From positions 1 through 58,348 of the forward strand of contig QHUU01000064.1 in assembly GCA_003222155.1 (NCBI GenBank): a DNA stretch of 58,348 nucleotides, in the 5' to 3' direction. This document shows, one piece after another, positions 43,898 to 52,875 of this stretch. The notes beneath the pieces were generated by a model. That model searched no databases, was not told the DNA's origin, and saw nothing but the letters and a program-made list of their open reading frames with translations. This DNA is from Gemmatimonadota bacterium (GTDB lineage: Bacteria > Gemmatimonadota > Gemmatimonadetes > Gemmatimonadales > GWC2-71-9). Position numbers and translations under genes: made by a program. The first letter of the stretch is position 1. Every line of letters starts with the position of its first letter.

Positions 43898-45154
43898 TCA
43901 CCGGCCTTTGTAGATCACCCGCCAGATCGTGCCGGCCGCGTCGTCCGTGATATACAGCGACCCGTCCGGCCCCACCGCCACGCCCACCGGGCGGTGCTTG
44001 GGTCCCGCGCGGTCCTCTTTCCAAAAGCCGTCCGCGAACGTCTCGTAGCCGCCGACCGGCTTGCCGTTCTTGAAGGGCACGAAGGCCACGCGGTAGCCCG
44101 CCTGGGGGAGCGGCGCACGGTTCCAGGAGCCGTGGAACGCGACGAACGCGCCGCCCCGATAGCGCTCGGGGAACTGGGTCCCCGCATAGAACGTCAAGCC
44201 GTCCGGCGCCCAGTGTCCCGGGAAGGCCACCAGCGGCTCCTGCTTGTCTTTGCAGCGTCCCACCTGCTTGCCGTCGCCGCCGTACTCGGGCGCGAGCACG
44301 AGGTGGCCGAGCTCCGCGTCGTGGTAGCAATAGGGCCAGCCGAAATCGGCGCCCTCCGAGAGCTTGAAGAACTCCTCGGACGGCTTCTCGGCGCTCTGCT
44401 CGATGGTGAACAGCTTGGACCAGTTCTGACCCAGCTGATCGCGCCCGTGTTGCGTGGCGTACAGCTCACCCGAGGGCGCGAAGGCGAGCCCGACGGCGTT
44501 GCGGATGCCCGTGGCGAAGCGGGTGCCGCTCAACCGGGTCTGGTCGAGCTTCGTGGCGTCGAACCGCCACACGCCGGCCCGATAGGCGAGCTCGGGGCAG
44601 GGGTCCTCGCCGGGCGACTCGTTCGAGCGGTCTGCGGCCTGACAGGAGTTGGTGGCCGAGCCGAAGTTCACGAACAGGGTCCGGCCGTCGGGGGAGAGGG
44701 CGAGATTCTTGGCGCTGTGGCCGCCCGTGGGCAGGTCTTTCACGATCACGTCCGGCGTGCCGAGCGGCATGAGGCTTCCGGCAGGCATCGCGTAGCGATA
44801 TACCGTGGATGACGTGCTGGCGTACAGCACTCCCTTTCCGAGTGCGATGCCGGTGCCGCCCTCGCTGCCGAATGTCTGCCGCACGTCGGCCTTGCCGTCG
44901 CCCGTGGTGTCCCGCAGGGCGAGCACGCCCCCCGAGCCCGAGCGCCCGCCGGCGATCGCGACGAACAGGTCGCCGTTCGGGGCCACGGCGAGGTGCCGGG
45001 CAGTCCCCACCTGATCGGCGACCATGACGGCGCAGAAGCCTTCGGGCAGCGTGAGCCCCGCGTTGCCGGGATCGCAGGCGGGTAGCCGAACAGTCGGACG
45101 GGCGGACAGTGACAGCGCGGCAAGACCGGCTGCGGCGATCGCTTTACGCATCAT
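43898..45154 (-). CDS. PQQ-dependent sugar dehydrogenase-like protein (sorbosone/glucose type)
   Basis: Exported six-bladed-propeller protein of 418 residues, like soluble glucose or sorbosone dehydrogenases that use PQQ in the periplasm. An N-terminal signal covers about the first 18 residues. Family stretches: GTARHLAVAPNGDLFVA, GGHSAKNLALSPDGRTLFV, ATGIRNAVGLAFAPSG, ADFGWPYCYHD and HRPVGVAVGPDGSLYITDD. Several Cys could form disulfides. No PQQ synthesis genes are in the window. Its start overlaps the SPFH gene (ATGA). Confidence 0.85.
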   Translation of the reverse strand: MMRKAIAAAGLAALSLSARPTVRLPACDPGNAGLTLPEGFCAVMVADQVGTARHLAVAPNGDLFVAIAGGRSGSGGVLALRDTTGDGKADVRQTFGSEGGTGIALGKGVLYASTSSTVYRYAMPAGSLMPLGTPDVIVKDLPTGGHSAKNLALSPDGRTLFVNFGSATNSCQAADRSNESPGEDPCPELAYRAGVWRFDATKLDQTRLSGTRFATGIRNAVGLAFAPSGELYATQHGRDQLGQNWSKLFTIEQSAEKPSEEFFKLSEGADFGWPYCYHDAELGHLVLAPEYGGDGKQVGRCKDKQEPLVAFPGHWAPDGLTFYAGTQFPERYRGGAFVAFHGSWNRAPLPQAGYRVAFVPFKNGKPVGGYETFADGFWKEDRAGPKHRPVGVAVGPDGSLYITDDAAGTIWRVIYKGR

Positions 45155-46161
45155 GCCTTTTTTCCCTCCGACGGGCCCGCCAGCATCTCCCGGATGCCGC
45201 CGAGCGACGCCAGCACGCCCGTCGCTTCGTAAGGTAGGTAAATGACCTTGTTGCTCTGCGGGCTCGTGACCATCTCCTTGAGCGCTTCGATATAGCGGAT
45301 GGCGATCAGGTACCGTGCCGGATCGCCGCCGGTTCCCTTGATGGCGGTCGTGATCCGCTCGATCGCCTGGGCCTCCGCTTCGGCGACCTTGAGGCGGGCG
45401 TTGGCCTCGGCCTCGGCCGCGAGGATCTTCGCCTGCTTCTGGCCTTCGGCCTGATTGATCTCAGACTGCCGGATGCCTTCCGACTGCAGGGTGCGCGACT
45501 GCTTCTCGGCCTCGGCGGTGAGGATCGCGGCGCGCCGGTCGCGCTCGGCGCGCATCTGCTTCTCCATCGCGTCGCGGATGTCGCGCGGCGGGTTGATGTC
45601 CTTGAGCTCGACCCGGCTCACCTTGGCTCCCCACTTGTGCGTCGCCTCGTCCAGGATCTCGCGCAGCTTGGCGTTGATCGTGTCCCGCGACGAGAGCACG
45701 TGGTCCAGCTCCATCTCGCCGATCACATTCCGCAGGGTGGTCTGCGTCAGCTTCTCGATCGCATCGGGCAGGTTCGCGATCTCGTAGGTGGCGCGCACCG
45801 GGTCGGTGATCTGGGAATAGATCAACGCGTCGATCTCCACGACGACGTTGTCTTTCGTGATCACGTTCTGGCGCGGGAACACGTACACCGTCTCCCGCAG
45901 GTCGATCTTGTCGGTGCGGAAGTGGCGCGCGAACGAGTCCCCCGCCGGCGTCACGATCACCTGGTGCCAGTCGATCGGGCGCGGCTTATCGAGCACCGGG
46001 TTGATGAAGTTGAGCCCGGAGCTCAGCGTGCGGTGGTATTTGCCCAGCCGCTCGATGACCATCGTCTGGGCCTGCTGCACGATGCGGATGGCTTTGGACA
46101 CGTACACCAGGACCACGACACCGCCGGCCAGGAGCACGAGCTGGTAGAGTGAGAAGGGCAT
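45151..46161 (-). CDS. SPFH/stomatin-like membrane protein (QmcA type)
   Basis: Band-7 protein of 336 residues. An N-terminal transmembrane helix (about 5-25) is followed by the SPFH domain (VIERLGKYHRTLSSGLNFINP, then FPRQNVITKDNVVVEIDALIY) and a long charged coiled coil (about 205-275). The order NfeD then SPFH is the usual partnership: such pairs form large membrane assemblies and organise membrane microdomains or protease activity. It starts 3 bases after the NfeD stop. Confidence 0.92.
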   Translation of the reverse strand: MPFSLYQLVLLAGGVVVLVYVSKAIRIVQQAQTMVIERLGKYHRTLSSGLNFINPVLDKPRPIDWHQVIVTPAGDSFARHFRTDKIDLRETVYVFPRQNVITKDNVVVEIDALIYSQITDPVRATYEIANLPDAIEKLTQTTLRNVIGEMELDHVLSSRDTINAKLREILDEATHKWGAKVSRVELKDINPPRDIRDAMEKQMRAERDRRAAILTAEAEKQSRTLQSEGIRQSEINQAEGQKQAKILAAEAEANARLKVAEAEAQAIERITTAIKGTGGDPARYLIAIRYIEALKEMVTSPQSNKVIYLPYEATGVLASLGGIREMLAGPSEGKKA

Positions 46162-46164
46162 GAC

Positions 46165-46602
46165 TCACGTCTCCTTGTCCACGTACAGGGTTGTCCCTTC
46201 CACCCGCACGACCATCACCCGCGTCCCGGGCTCGAGGGGCGCATCCATGAGCGACGCCGCGCGCCAGTCTTCCCCCTCCACCAGGACCCGCCCCTTTCCG
46301 GTGGTGGGGTCGATGCGCGTGGACACGATCCCGACCTTCCCCGCGAGCGCGTCCACGTTGGTCCTGATGTCCCGGCCGGGGCGATGCAGCAGCCGCAGCA
46401 GGACGGGACGCACGCCCACCAGCGACAGCAGCGTGCCGGCGCCGAAGGCCAGAGCCGGCGCCACCACGCCCGGGAGCACCAGCGAGACCAGGCCCGCCGC
46501 GAGGGAGCCCACGGCCACCGAGAGCAGCCAGAACCCGGGCGCGATCATCTCGGCCACGAAGAGCAGCAGGGCGGCGATGAACCACACTTGCCATTCGTGC
46601 AT
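46165..46602 (-). CDS. NfeD family membrane protein
   Basis: Short NfeD protein of 145 residues. Two or three transmembrane helices in the first 70 residues (WFIAALLLFVAEMIAPGFWLL) are followed by the OB-fold NfeD domain at about 85-145 (GKVGIV, GRVLVEGEDWRAAS, GTRVMVVRVEGTTLYV). It partners with SPFH proteins such as the next gene. Short form, without the serine-protease domain of long NfeD proteins. It starts 76 bases after the RND pump gene, on the same strand. Confidence 0.9.
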   Translation of the reverse strand: MHEWQVWFIAALLLFVAEMIAPGFWLLSVAVGSLAAGLVSLVLPGVVAPALAFGAGTLLSLVGVRPVLLRLLHRPGRDIRTNVDALAGKVGIVSTRIDPTTGKGRVLVEGEDWRAASLMDAPLEPGTRVMVVRVEGTTLYVDKET

Positions 46603-46678
46603 GAGGGGGGAAGTTAGCGCACCCCTTGCGTCTTCGCCTCGGGACCGCCAGTCCGCGCCGCTCCCGCCACTCCGCGCG

Positions 46679-49600
46679 TCAGTCCGCGGGTGCCGGAGCC
46701 ACCACCGCCGCGCGCTGCGGCGCCCGGCGCCCCAGCCACTGCTGCAGCTCGTCCAGGTAGGTGTAGATCACCGGCGTCACGTACAGCGTGATGAACTGCG
46801 AGAACGCCAGCCCGCCCACGACGGCGATCCCGAGGGGACGCCGGGACTCCGAGCCCTGGCCCACGCCCAACGCGATCGGCAGCGTCCCCATGAGCGCGGC
46901 CATCGTGGTCATCATGATGGGCCGGAACCGGATGCTGCACGCCTGCAGGATCGCCTCGCGCGCCGACTTGCCCTCCGTGCGCTGCGCCTCGAGGGCGAAG
47001 TCGATCATCATGATGCCGTTCTTCTTGACGAGCCCCACGAGCATGATCACGCCCACGAAGGCGTACACGCTCAGCTCCATCCGGAACAGCATCAGCGTGA
47101 TCAGCGCGCCGAACCCGGCAAACGGCAGGGCCGAGAGGATGGTGATCGGGTGGATGAAGCTCTCGTACAGGATCCCGAGCACCATGTAGATCACGAACAC
47201 CGCGAGGATCAGCAGGACGAGGAGGCCCGACTGGCTCGACTGGAACGCCTGGGCGGTGCCCGCGAAGCCGTAGGTGATGCTCGACGGCAGGATCTGTCTC
47301 GCGAGGCGCTCCACCTGCGCCGACGCCGGCCCGATCGAGACGCCCTGCCGCAGGTCGAACGAGATCGTCACCGCGGGCAGCTGCCCCGCGTGGTTCACGG
47401 TGAGCGGGCCGACGCTCGAGGTCAGGGTCGCGAGCGACGCGAGCGGCACCAGGGTGCCCTTGTTGGAGCGGACGTACAGCAGGCTCAGCGCCGACAGATC
47501 CTGCTGGTATTGGGGCAGGAGCTCCATCACCACCCAATACTGGTTCGTCGCGGTGTAGATCGTCGACACCTGGGCGGAGCCGTAAGCGTCGTACAGGGCT
47601 TCCTCGACCTGCCGGGCAGTCACGCCGAGCGCCGCGGCCCGGTCGCGGTTGATCTCGACGCTGGCCTGCGGGTTCGAGATCACCAGGTCGCTCGTGACGT
47701 TGATCAGGTCCGGCAGCTTGCGGAGCTCGGCCGAGAGCCGGTTGGCGTTGTCGTACAGCGCCACCCGGTCCGGGCCCTGGAGCGTGAACTGGTACAGGCT
47801 CTTGGTGCGGCGGCCGCCGATCTGGATCGGGGGCGGGTTCTGCAGGAACACCTGGATGCCGGGGATGCCGGACAGCTTGCGATTGAAATAGCGGATCAGC
47901 TCGTCCACGCTCATGTCGCGCTGGGAGCGGGGCTTGAGCTGCATGAACACCCGGCCCTGGTTGATCTGGCCGCCGCCCAGGAAAGACATCGTGGCGTCCA
48001 CGTTGGGGTCGGCCTGCAGGATCGCCATGACCTGCTGCTGATGGCGCACCAGCTCGTCGAACGACGTCCCTTCGACGGTCTCCGTCGTCCCGAAGATCTG
48101 GGAGTTGTCCTCGCTCGGCAGGAAGCCTTTGGGGATCGCCCAGAACAGGACCCCCGTCGCGACGAGGATCGCCGCGGAGAAGACGAGCGCGGGGGCGCGC
48201 CGCTCCATCACCCAGCCGAGGCTGCCCTCGTACGCGCGCAGGACGCGCTCGTAGACGCGCTCGGACGCCTCGTAGAACCGGCCGTGGTGCCCTTCACGTG
48301 ACGGCTTGAGGAAGCGGCTGCACAGCATCGGCGTGAGGGTGAGCGACACCACGCCCGACACGAGAATCGCGGCGCCGATGGTGACGGCGAACTCGTGGAA
48401 CAGCCGGCCGATGATCCCCCCCATGAACAGGACCGGAATGAAAACGGCCGCGAGCGACAGCGTCATGGAGAGGATGGTGAACCCGACCTCGCGTGATCCG
48501 GCGAACGCGGCTGCGAGCGCGGGCGTTCCCTTCTCCATGTTGCGCACGATGTTCTCGAGCATCACGATGGCGTCGTCCACCACGAATCCGACCGACAGCG
48601 TGAGCGCCATCATCGACAGGTTGTCCAGGCTGTAGTCGAGCGCGTACATCACCGCGAACGTGCCCACGAGCGAGAACGGCAGCGCCAGGCTGGGGATGAC
48701 GGTGGCCGAAAGGTTTCGCAGGAACAGGAAAATCACCAGCACGACGAGCGCGAGCGTCAGGAACAGGGTGAATTGCACGTCGTGAAGCGAGGCGAGGATC
48801 GACACCGAGCGGTCGGAGCGGAGCTGCAGGTCGACCGATCCGGGGAGCTGCTGCTTCAGGGTCTGCATGACGCCACGCACCCGAGCCGCCACCGCCACGG
48901 TGTTCGTTCCCGGTTGCCGCTGGATGGCCAGCACGATGGCCCGGTTGCCGTTGAACCAGGCGGCGCTCTTGTTGTCCTGGATGTCGTCGAGCACGAGCCC
49001 GAGGTCCTGCAGGCGCACCGGGGCCCCGTTGCGGTAGGTCACGACCAGCGGTCGGAACTGCTCGGCGTTTTGGAGCCGCCCGTTCGCCAGTACGGTGTAC
49101 GCCCGGTGCGGGCCCCACAGAATGCCCGTCGGCAGGTTCACGTTGCCCGCGTCGACCCCGTTTGCGACCTCGTCGATGCCGATGCCGCGCGTGGCGAGCG
49201 CCTTGGGATCGAGCTGGATGCGCACCGCGTACTTCGCCGCGCCGTACACGTTCACCTGCGCCACGCCGTCGACCATGGACAGGCGCTGCGCGATGAACGT
49301 CTCGGCGTACTCGTCCAGCTCCGACAGCGACAGCGTGCCCGAGCTCAAGGCGTAGTAGATGATCGGCTGGTCGGCCGGGTTCACCTTCTGGTAGGAGGGC
49401 GGGACGATGCCGGTGGGGAGCTGGCGCAGCGTCTTGGAGATCGCGGCCTGCACGTCCTGCGCGGCGGCGTCGATGTTGCGGTCCAGGGTGAACTGCAGCG
49501 TGATGTTGGTGCTGCCGAGGCTCGACGAGGAGGTCATCTGATCGATCCCGGCGATGGTGGAGAACTGCTTCTCGAGCGGCGTCGCCACGCCGGACGCCAT

Positions 49601-49774
49601 GGTCTCGGGGCTCGCGCCCGGGAGGCTCGCGTTCACCTGGATCGTGGGGAAATCGACGTTCGGCAGGTTGCTCACCGACAGCAGCCGGTAGGCCATCAGG
49701 CCGAACACGAGGATCCCGAGCATGACGAGCGTCGTCATGACGGGCCGCTTGATGAACAGCTCCGAGATGTTCAT
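46679..49774 (-). CDS. RND efflux pump, inner-membrane transporter (HAE1 family, MdtC-like)
   Basis: Proton-driven inner-membrane exporter of 1031 residues with 12 transmembrane helices and two large periplasmic loops. It starts as usual (NISELFIKRPVMTTLVM). The proton-relay Asp pair in helix 4 is visible in LSVGFVVDDAIVMLENI. The AcrB-type GFLPSEDNSQ region is present, and QRTEGKSAREAIL leads into a conserved cytoplasmic loop. Sequence look is closest to MdtB/MdtC-type pumps. It overlaps the adaptor gene as ATGA and forms a full tripartite pump with the adaptor and TolC-like genes. Confidence 0.95.
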   Translation of the reverse strand: MNISELFIKRPVMTTLVMLGILVFGLMAYRLLSVSNLPNVDFPTIQVNASLPGASPETMASGVATPLEKQFSTIAGIDQMTSSSSLGSTNITLQFTLDRNIDAAAQDVQAAISKTLRQLPTGIVPPSYQKVNPADQPIIYYALSSGTLSLSELDEYAETFIAQRLSMVDGVAQVNVYGAAKYAVRIQLDPKALATRGIGIDEVANGVDAGNVNLPTGILWGPHRAYTVLANGRLQNAEQFRPLVVTYRNGAPVRLQDLGLVLDDIQDNKSAAWFNGNRAIVLAIQRQPGTNTVAVAARVRGVMQTLKQQLPGSVDLQLRSDRSVSILASLHDVQFTLFLTLALVVLVIFLFLRNLSATVIPSLALPFSLVGTFAVMYALDYSLDNLSMMALTLSVGFVVDDAIVMLENIVRNMEKGTPALAAAFAGSREVGFTILSMTLSLAAVFIPVLFMGGIIGRLFHEFAVTIGAAILVSGVVSLTLTPMLCSRFLKPSREGHHGRFYEASERVYERVLRAYEGSLGWVMERRAPALVFSAAILVATGVLFWAIPKGFLPSEDNSQIFGTTETVEGTSFDELVRHQQQVMAILQADPNVDATMSFLGGGQINQGRVFMQLKPRSQRDMSVDELIRYFNRKLSGIPGIQVFLQNPPPIQIGGRRTKSLYQFTLQGPDRVALYDNANRLSAELRKLPDLINVTSDLVISNPQASVEINRDRAAALGVTARQVEEALYDAYGSAQVSTIYTATNQYWVVMELLPQYQQDLSALSLLYVRSNKGTLVPLASLATLTSSVGPLTVNHAGQLPAVTISFDLRQGVSIGPASAQVERLARQILPSSITYGFAGTAQAFQSSQSGLLVLLILAVFVIYMVLGILYESFIHPITILSALPFAGFGALITLMLFRMELSVYAFVGVIMLVGLVKKNGIMMIDFALEAQRTEGKSAREAILQACSIRFRPIMMTTMAALMGTLPIALGVGQGSESRRPLGIAVVGGLAFSQFITLYVTPVIYTYLDELQQWLGRRAPQRAAVVAPAPAD

Positions 49775-50886
49775 TTGTCGCCCCCCAGCTCGCGCGCTGC
49801 GTCGGCAACCCCCTTCACCTCGACGGCCGCGCCGGATACGAGCCGCAGCTGGCCGTCGGTGACGACGTCGTCGCCCGCGCGCACGCCTTGTGCGATCACC
49901 GTGTACACGCCCGCGGTGCGCTCCACCGTCACCGACTGCGAGCGCGCGGTGCCGTCCTGGTTCACCACGAACAGATAGGTCCCCTGTTGCCCGTTCATCA
50001 CGGCCTGTGACGGCACGACCACCGCGCTGTCTTCCACGTAGAGTTGCAGCCGCACGTTCAGGAACTCACCCGGCCACAGGGCGTTGTCCCGGTTGGGGAA
50101 CTCGGCCTTGAGGAGCACGGTCCCCGTCGTCGTATCCACACTGTTGTCCACGAACGACAGCGCGCCCTCCGTGAAGACCGTGTCGCTCTTGGACGGACTC
50201 ACGAGCACCGGCAGCCGGTTGCGGCGGTAGCGCTGGATGCCGGCGAGGTTCCCCTCCGGCACCGCGAAGCGCACGAGGATCGGATGGATCTGATTGATGA
50301 TCACGAGCGGGTCGGGGTTGTTGGCCCGCACCAGGTTGCCCTCGCGCACCAGGAGCCGCCCGGTGCGCCCCGCGATGGGGGCCCGGATCGTGGCCCATTC
50401 GAGGTTGAGCGCGGCGTTGGCGACGGCCGCGGAGTCCGCCCGCACCGTCGCGTGCAGCGCGTCGGCGGCGGCGCGCTTGGCGTCGTAGTCCGACTCGGTG
50501 ACGTAGTCCTGCTTCACGAGCTTCGCGTAGCGCTGGGCGTCGAGCTCGGCCGCTTGCTGCTGCGCCTGGTCGCGAGCCAGCACGGCCTTGGCCTGGTCGA
50601 GCGCCGCCTGGAAGGGTCGCGGGTCGATCTCGAACAGCACCTGACCGGCGGTGACGTCGTCGCCCTCGTGAAAGGTCACGTGGGTGAGCACGCCGGTCAC
50701 CTGCGCTTGCACCGACACCGTCTGCACCGGCTCCGCGGTCCCGGTCGCGGGGATCTCGAACGGCACGGCCCGCCGTTCGGCGTGGGCGACGGTCACGGGG
50801 ACGCGGGGCGATCCGCCGCCTCCCTTGTGCGAGCAGCCGAGCAGCGTGGACGGCACGAGCGCCGCGACCAGGATGGCGAGCTTCAT
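49771..50886 (-). CDS. RND efflux periplasmic adaptor, lipoprotein
   Basis: Membrane-fusion protein of 371 residues, anchored by a lipid at Cys18 in LLGC. Parts in order: beta-barrel/lipoyl halves (SVQAQVTGVLTHVTFHEGDDV and ATIRAPIAGRTGRLLVREGNLV), a short helical hairpin (about 90-150), a beta-barrel and a membrane-proximal domain (VPSQAVMNGQQGTYLFVV). It bridges the RND pump and the TolC-like channel. Its start is immediately adjacent to the TolC stop. Confidence 0.94.
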   Translation of the reverse strand: MKLAILVAALVPSTLLGCSHKGGGGSPRVPVTVAHAERRAVPFEIPATGTAEPVQTVSVQAQVTGVLTHVTFHEGDDVTAGQVLFEIDPRPFQAALDQAKAVLARDQAQQQAAELDAQRYAKLVKQDYVTESDYDAKRAAADALHATVRADSAAVANAALNLEWATIRAPIAGRTGRLLVREGNLVRANNPDPLVIINQIHPILVRFAVPEGNLAGIQRYRRNRLPVLVSPSKSDTVFTEGALSFVDNSVDTTTGTVLLKAEFPNRDNALWPGEFLNVRLQLYVEDSAVVVPSQAVMNGQQGTYLFVVNQDGTARSQSVTVERTAGVYTVIAQGVRAGDDVVTDGQLRLVSGAAVEVKGVADAARELGGDK

Positions 50887-52398
50887 CTATTTGGGCGTTC
50901 CTGTCGAATCGGTGCGAACGTGGAGTGGAGTCCCGCCGTCGAGGCCGAGCACGCCCGTGTCGTGTGTCAGCTGGGCCAGCGCGAGGTACCATGAGAACCG
51001 CGCGGCGATCGCGTCCGCGCGCGCGCTCGCCAGCGCCGCCTGCGCGGTGAGCAGGTCGAGCAGGCTGCCGGCGCCTGCCCGGTATCGACCCAGCGCCACC
51101 TGCTCCGACTGGGTGGCGCTCGCGAGCAGATCGGCGCCGGTGCGCACCTGCTGGTTGGCGGTGCGCAGCGCATAGTAGGCGTTGAATACCTGATAGATCA
51201 CCAACTGCTCGAAGCCGTGGGCGCGGAGCGCCGCGGCGTCGGCGGCCGCCCCCGCGGCTTTGACGTCGTAGATCTGCGCTCCGCCGGAAAACAGCGGGAT
51301 CGAGAGCGTGACCGTCGCCGTATAGCTGTTCCGGAACACCGGCCTGCCGTTGAGGAAATCGGTCTCGGCGGTCGTGCCGCCGACGCTGAGCGAGGGTAAC
51401 GCCTGCGAGCGGGCGACGCTCAGCCGCGCCCGCGCCGCCGCGACCCGGGCGCGCTCCGCCGCGAGGTCCGGGCGCTCGCGCACCGCGCGCTCGATGAGCG
51501 CGTCGACGCTGTCGCTGATGCCGGGGGGGACCGTGGTGTCGGACGGGACCGCGAGGTCGTAGGGGACGTTGGCCGGCAGCCCCATCGACAGCGCCAGGGC
51601 GCCGCGCGTCGTCTGGAGGCGCCCCTCGGTCGTCTCGAGCGACAACCGCGCCTGCGACAGCGCGGTCCGCGCCTGCAGGACGTCGGCAATGGTCGCGAGC
51701 CCGACGTTGTGGCGCTGCTCCGCCGCCTCGACGTTGGTCTGGGCCTCCTTGAGCGTCGTCTGCTGGGCGCCGAGCAACGCCTTGGTGCCGAGGTAGTCGA
51801 AGTACGCCTGCTCCACGTCGAGCACCACGTTTTGCAGCGTCGCGTTGTGGGTCCAGTCCGCGGCGAGCAGGGCCTCGCGCGCCGCGCCGATCGAGCCCGA
51901 GCGACCGCCGAAGTCGAACAGCAGCCACGAAAGGTTGAGCGTCGGATTGAGAAACTGCTGCTTCGTCGCCAGCCGGCCCGCGGAGGGCACGGTCTTGATC
52001 GCGGTCACGGTTCCGTCGAGCGAGAGGGTGGGGTAGTATTGCCCCTGCGCTGCGCCGTAGCTCGCCGCCGCCGCGCGTGCGTCCGCCCACGCCGCGCCGG
52101 TCGCCGCGTTGTTCCGCAGCGCAATGTCGATCACGTCGGCGAGCTTGAGCTGGGCGACGCGCTCGGCCACGTCGGGCGGGAGCTGCGCGGGGGCCGGCGC
52201 GTCGGCCCGCCGCGCGGGCGGGGGCGTCCAGAACACGTTCGGCGCCGGCGCGGTGCCCGCGACCCCGCGTACGCCGGGCGTGCCGCATGCCGCGATCAGG
52301 CCGGCGCTCAAGGCCGTGAGCGTTTCCAGGCGGAACGCGCGCGACGGGCGGCGGTCGGGCAGGACGTCTGGCTGGTGAGTCGGCATCCGAGCGAGCAT
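50887..52398 (-). CDS. TolC-like outer-membrane efflux lipoprotein
   Basis: Outer-membrane factor of about 503 residues. A lipoprotein signal ends in LIAAC. Two repeats of the outer-membrane efflux domain follow: LADVIDIALRNNAATG at the start, SWLLFDFGGRSGSIGAAREALLAAD, then SIPLFSGGAQIYDVKAAGAAADAA, with long helices between. It forms the exit duct for the RND pump. Start is either ATG 52398 or 52386; AGAG precedes the former. First gene of the efflux operon, so the outer-membrane component is made first, an order less common than adaptor-pump-TolC. Confidence 0.92.
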   Translation of the reverse strand: MLARMPTHQPDVLPDRRPSRAFRLETLTALSAGLIAACGTPGVRGVAGTAPAPNVFWTPPPARRADAPAPAQLPPDVAERVAQLKLADVIDIALRNNAATGAAWADARAAAASYGAAQGQYYPTLSLDGTVTAIKTVPSAGRLATKQQFLNPTLNLSWLLFDFGGRSGSIGAAREALLAADWTHNATLQNVVLDVEQAYFDYLGTKALLGAQQTTLKEAQTNVEAAEQRHNVGLATIADVLQARTALSQARLSLETTEGRLQTTRGALALSMGLPANVPYDLAVPSDTTVPPGISDSVDALIERAVRERPDLAAERARVAAARARLSVARSQALPSLSVGGTTAETDFLNGRPVFRNSYTATVTLSIPLFSGGAQIYDVKAAGAAADAAALRAHGFEQLVIYQVFNAYYALRTANQQVRTGADLLASATQSEQVALGRYRAGAGSLLDLLTAQAALASARADAIAARFSWYLALAQLTHDTGVLGLDGGTPLHVRTDSTGTPK

Positions 52399-52488
52399 TC
52401 GGCTCTGGGGAACGGGTGTCGGGGGGACCGTGGGTACGGAGTATACGCACGAGCGGCCCCCCGTGTGGAGCTTGCAGGAGGATCGCGC

Positions 52489-52875
52489 GTGACGCGACCA
52501 ACTCGGGTACGGCTCGATCGCTGGCTGTGGGCCGCGCGCTTCTTCAAGACGCGGGCGCTCGCCGCGGCGGCCGTCGGCGCCGGACAGGTCGAGCTCAACG
52601 GCGAGCGCGCCAAACGGGCGAAACCGCTCGGCGTCGGCGACCGCCTGCGGGTCCGACGCGGCCCGTTCGAGTACCTGGTCGTGGTGCGCGGCCTCGCGGA
52701 GCACCGCGCCTCGCCCGCCGCCGCCGCGGCGCTGTACGACGAAGACCCCGAGGGGAAGCGGCGGCGGGAGCGACTGGCCGAGCAGCTCCGGGTGGCGCCG
52801 TCGCTGCGCTACGAAGGAAAGGGGCGGCCGACGAAGCGCGAGCGGAGGGAGATCGAGAAGCTGAAAGGAGAATAG
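52489..52875 (+). CDS. S4-domain RNA-binding protein (HslR-like)
   Basis: RNA-binding protein of 128 residues of the Hsp15/HslR kind. The S4 motif begins VRLDRWLWAARFFKTRALAAAAV and continues VELNGERAKRAKPLGVGDRLRV; the C-terminal tail is very basic (GKGRPTKRERREIEKLK). In E. coli the relative binds stalled 50S subunits with tRNA-linked chains. GTG start decided by a strong AGGAGGA at proper spacing. Divergent from the TolC-like gene over 90 bases that contain a GTATAC palindrome and no clear promoter. Confidence 0.92.
   Translation: MTRPTRVRLDRWLWAARFFKTRALAAAAVGAGQVELNGERAKRAKPLGVGDRLRVRRGPFEYLVVVRGLAEHRASPAAAAALYDEDPEGKRRRERLAEQLRVAPSLRYEGKGRPTKRERREIEKLKGE

Noticed and set aside
43120-43950. 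Plus-strand open frame of 276 codons through the susC upstream region
   Set aside because: No ribosome site, low-complexity Arg/Pro content, and it runs antisense into DUF3052 and across a terminator hairpin.
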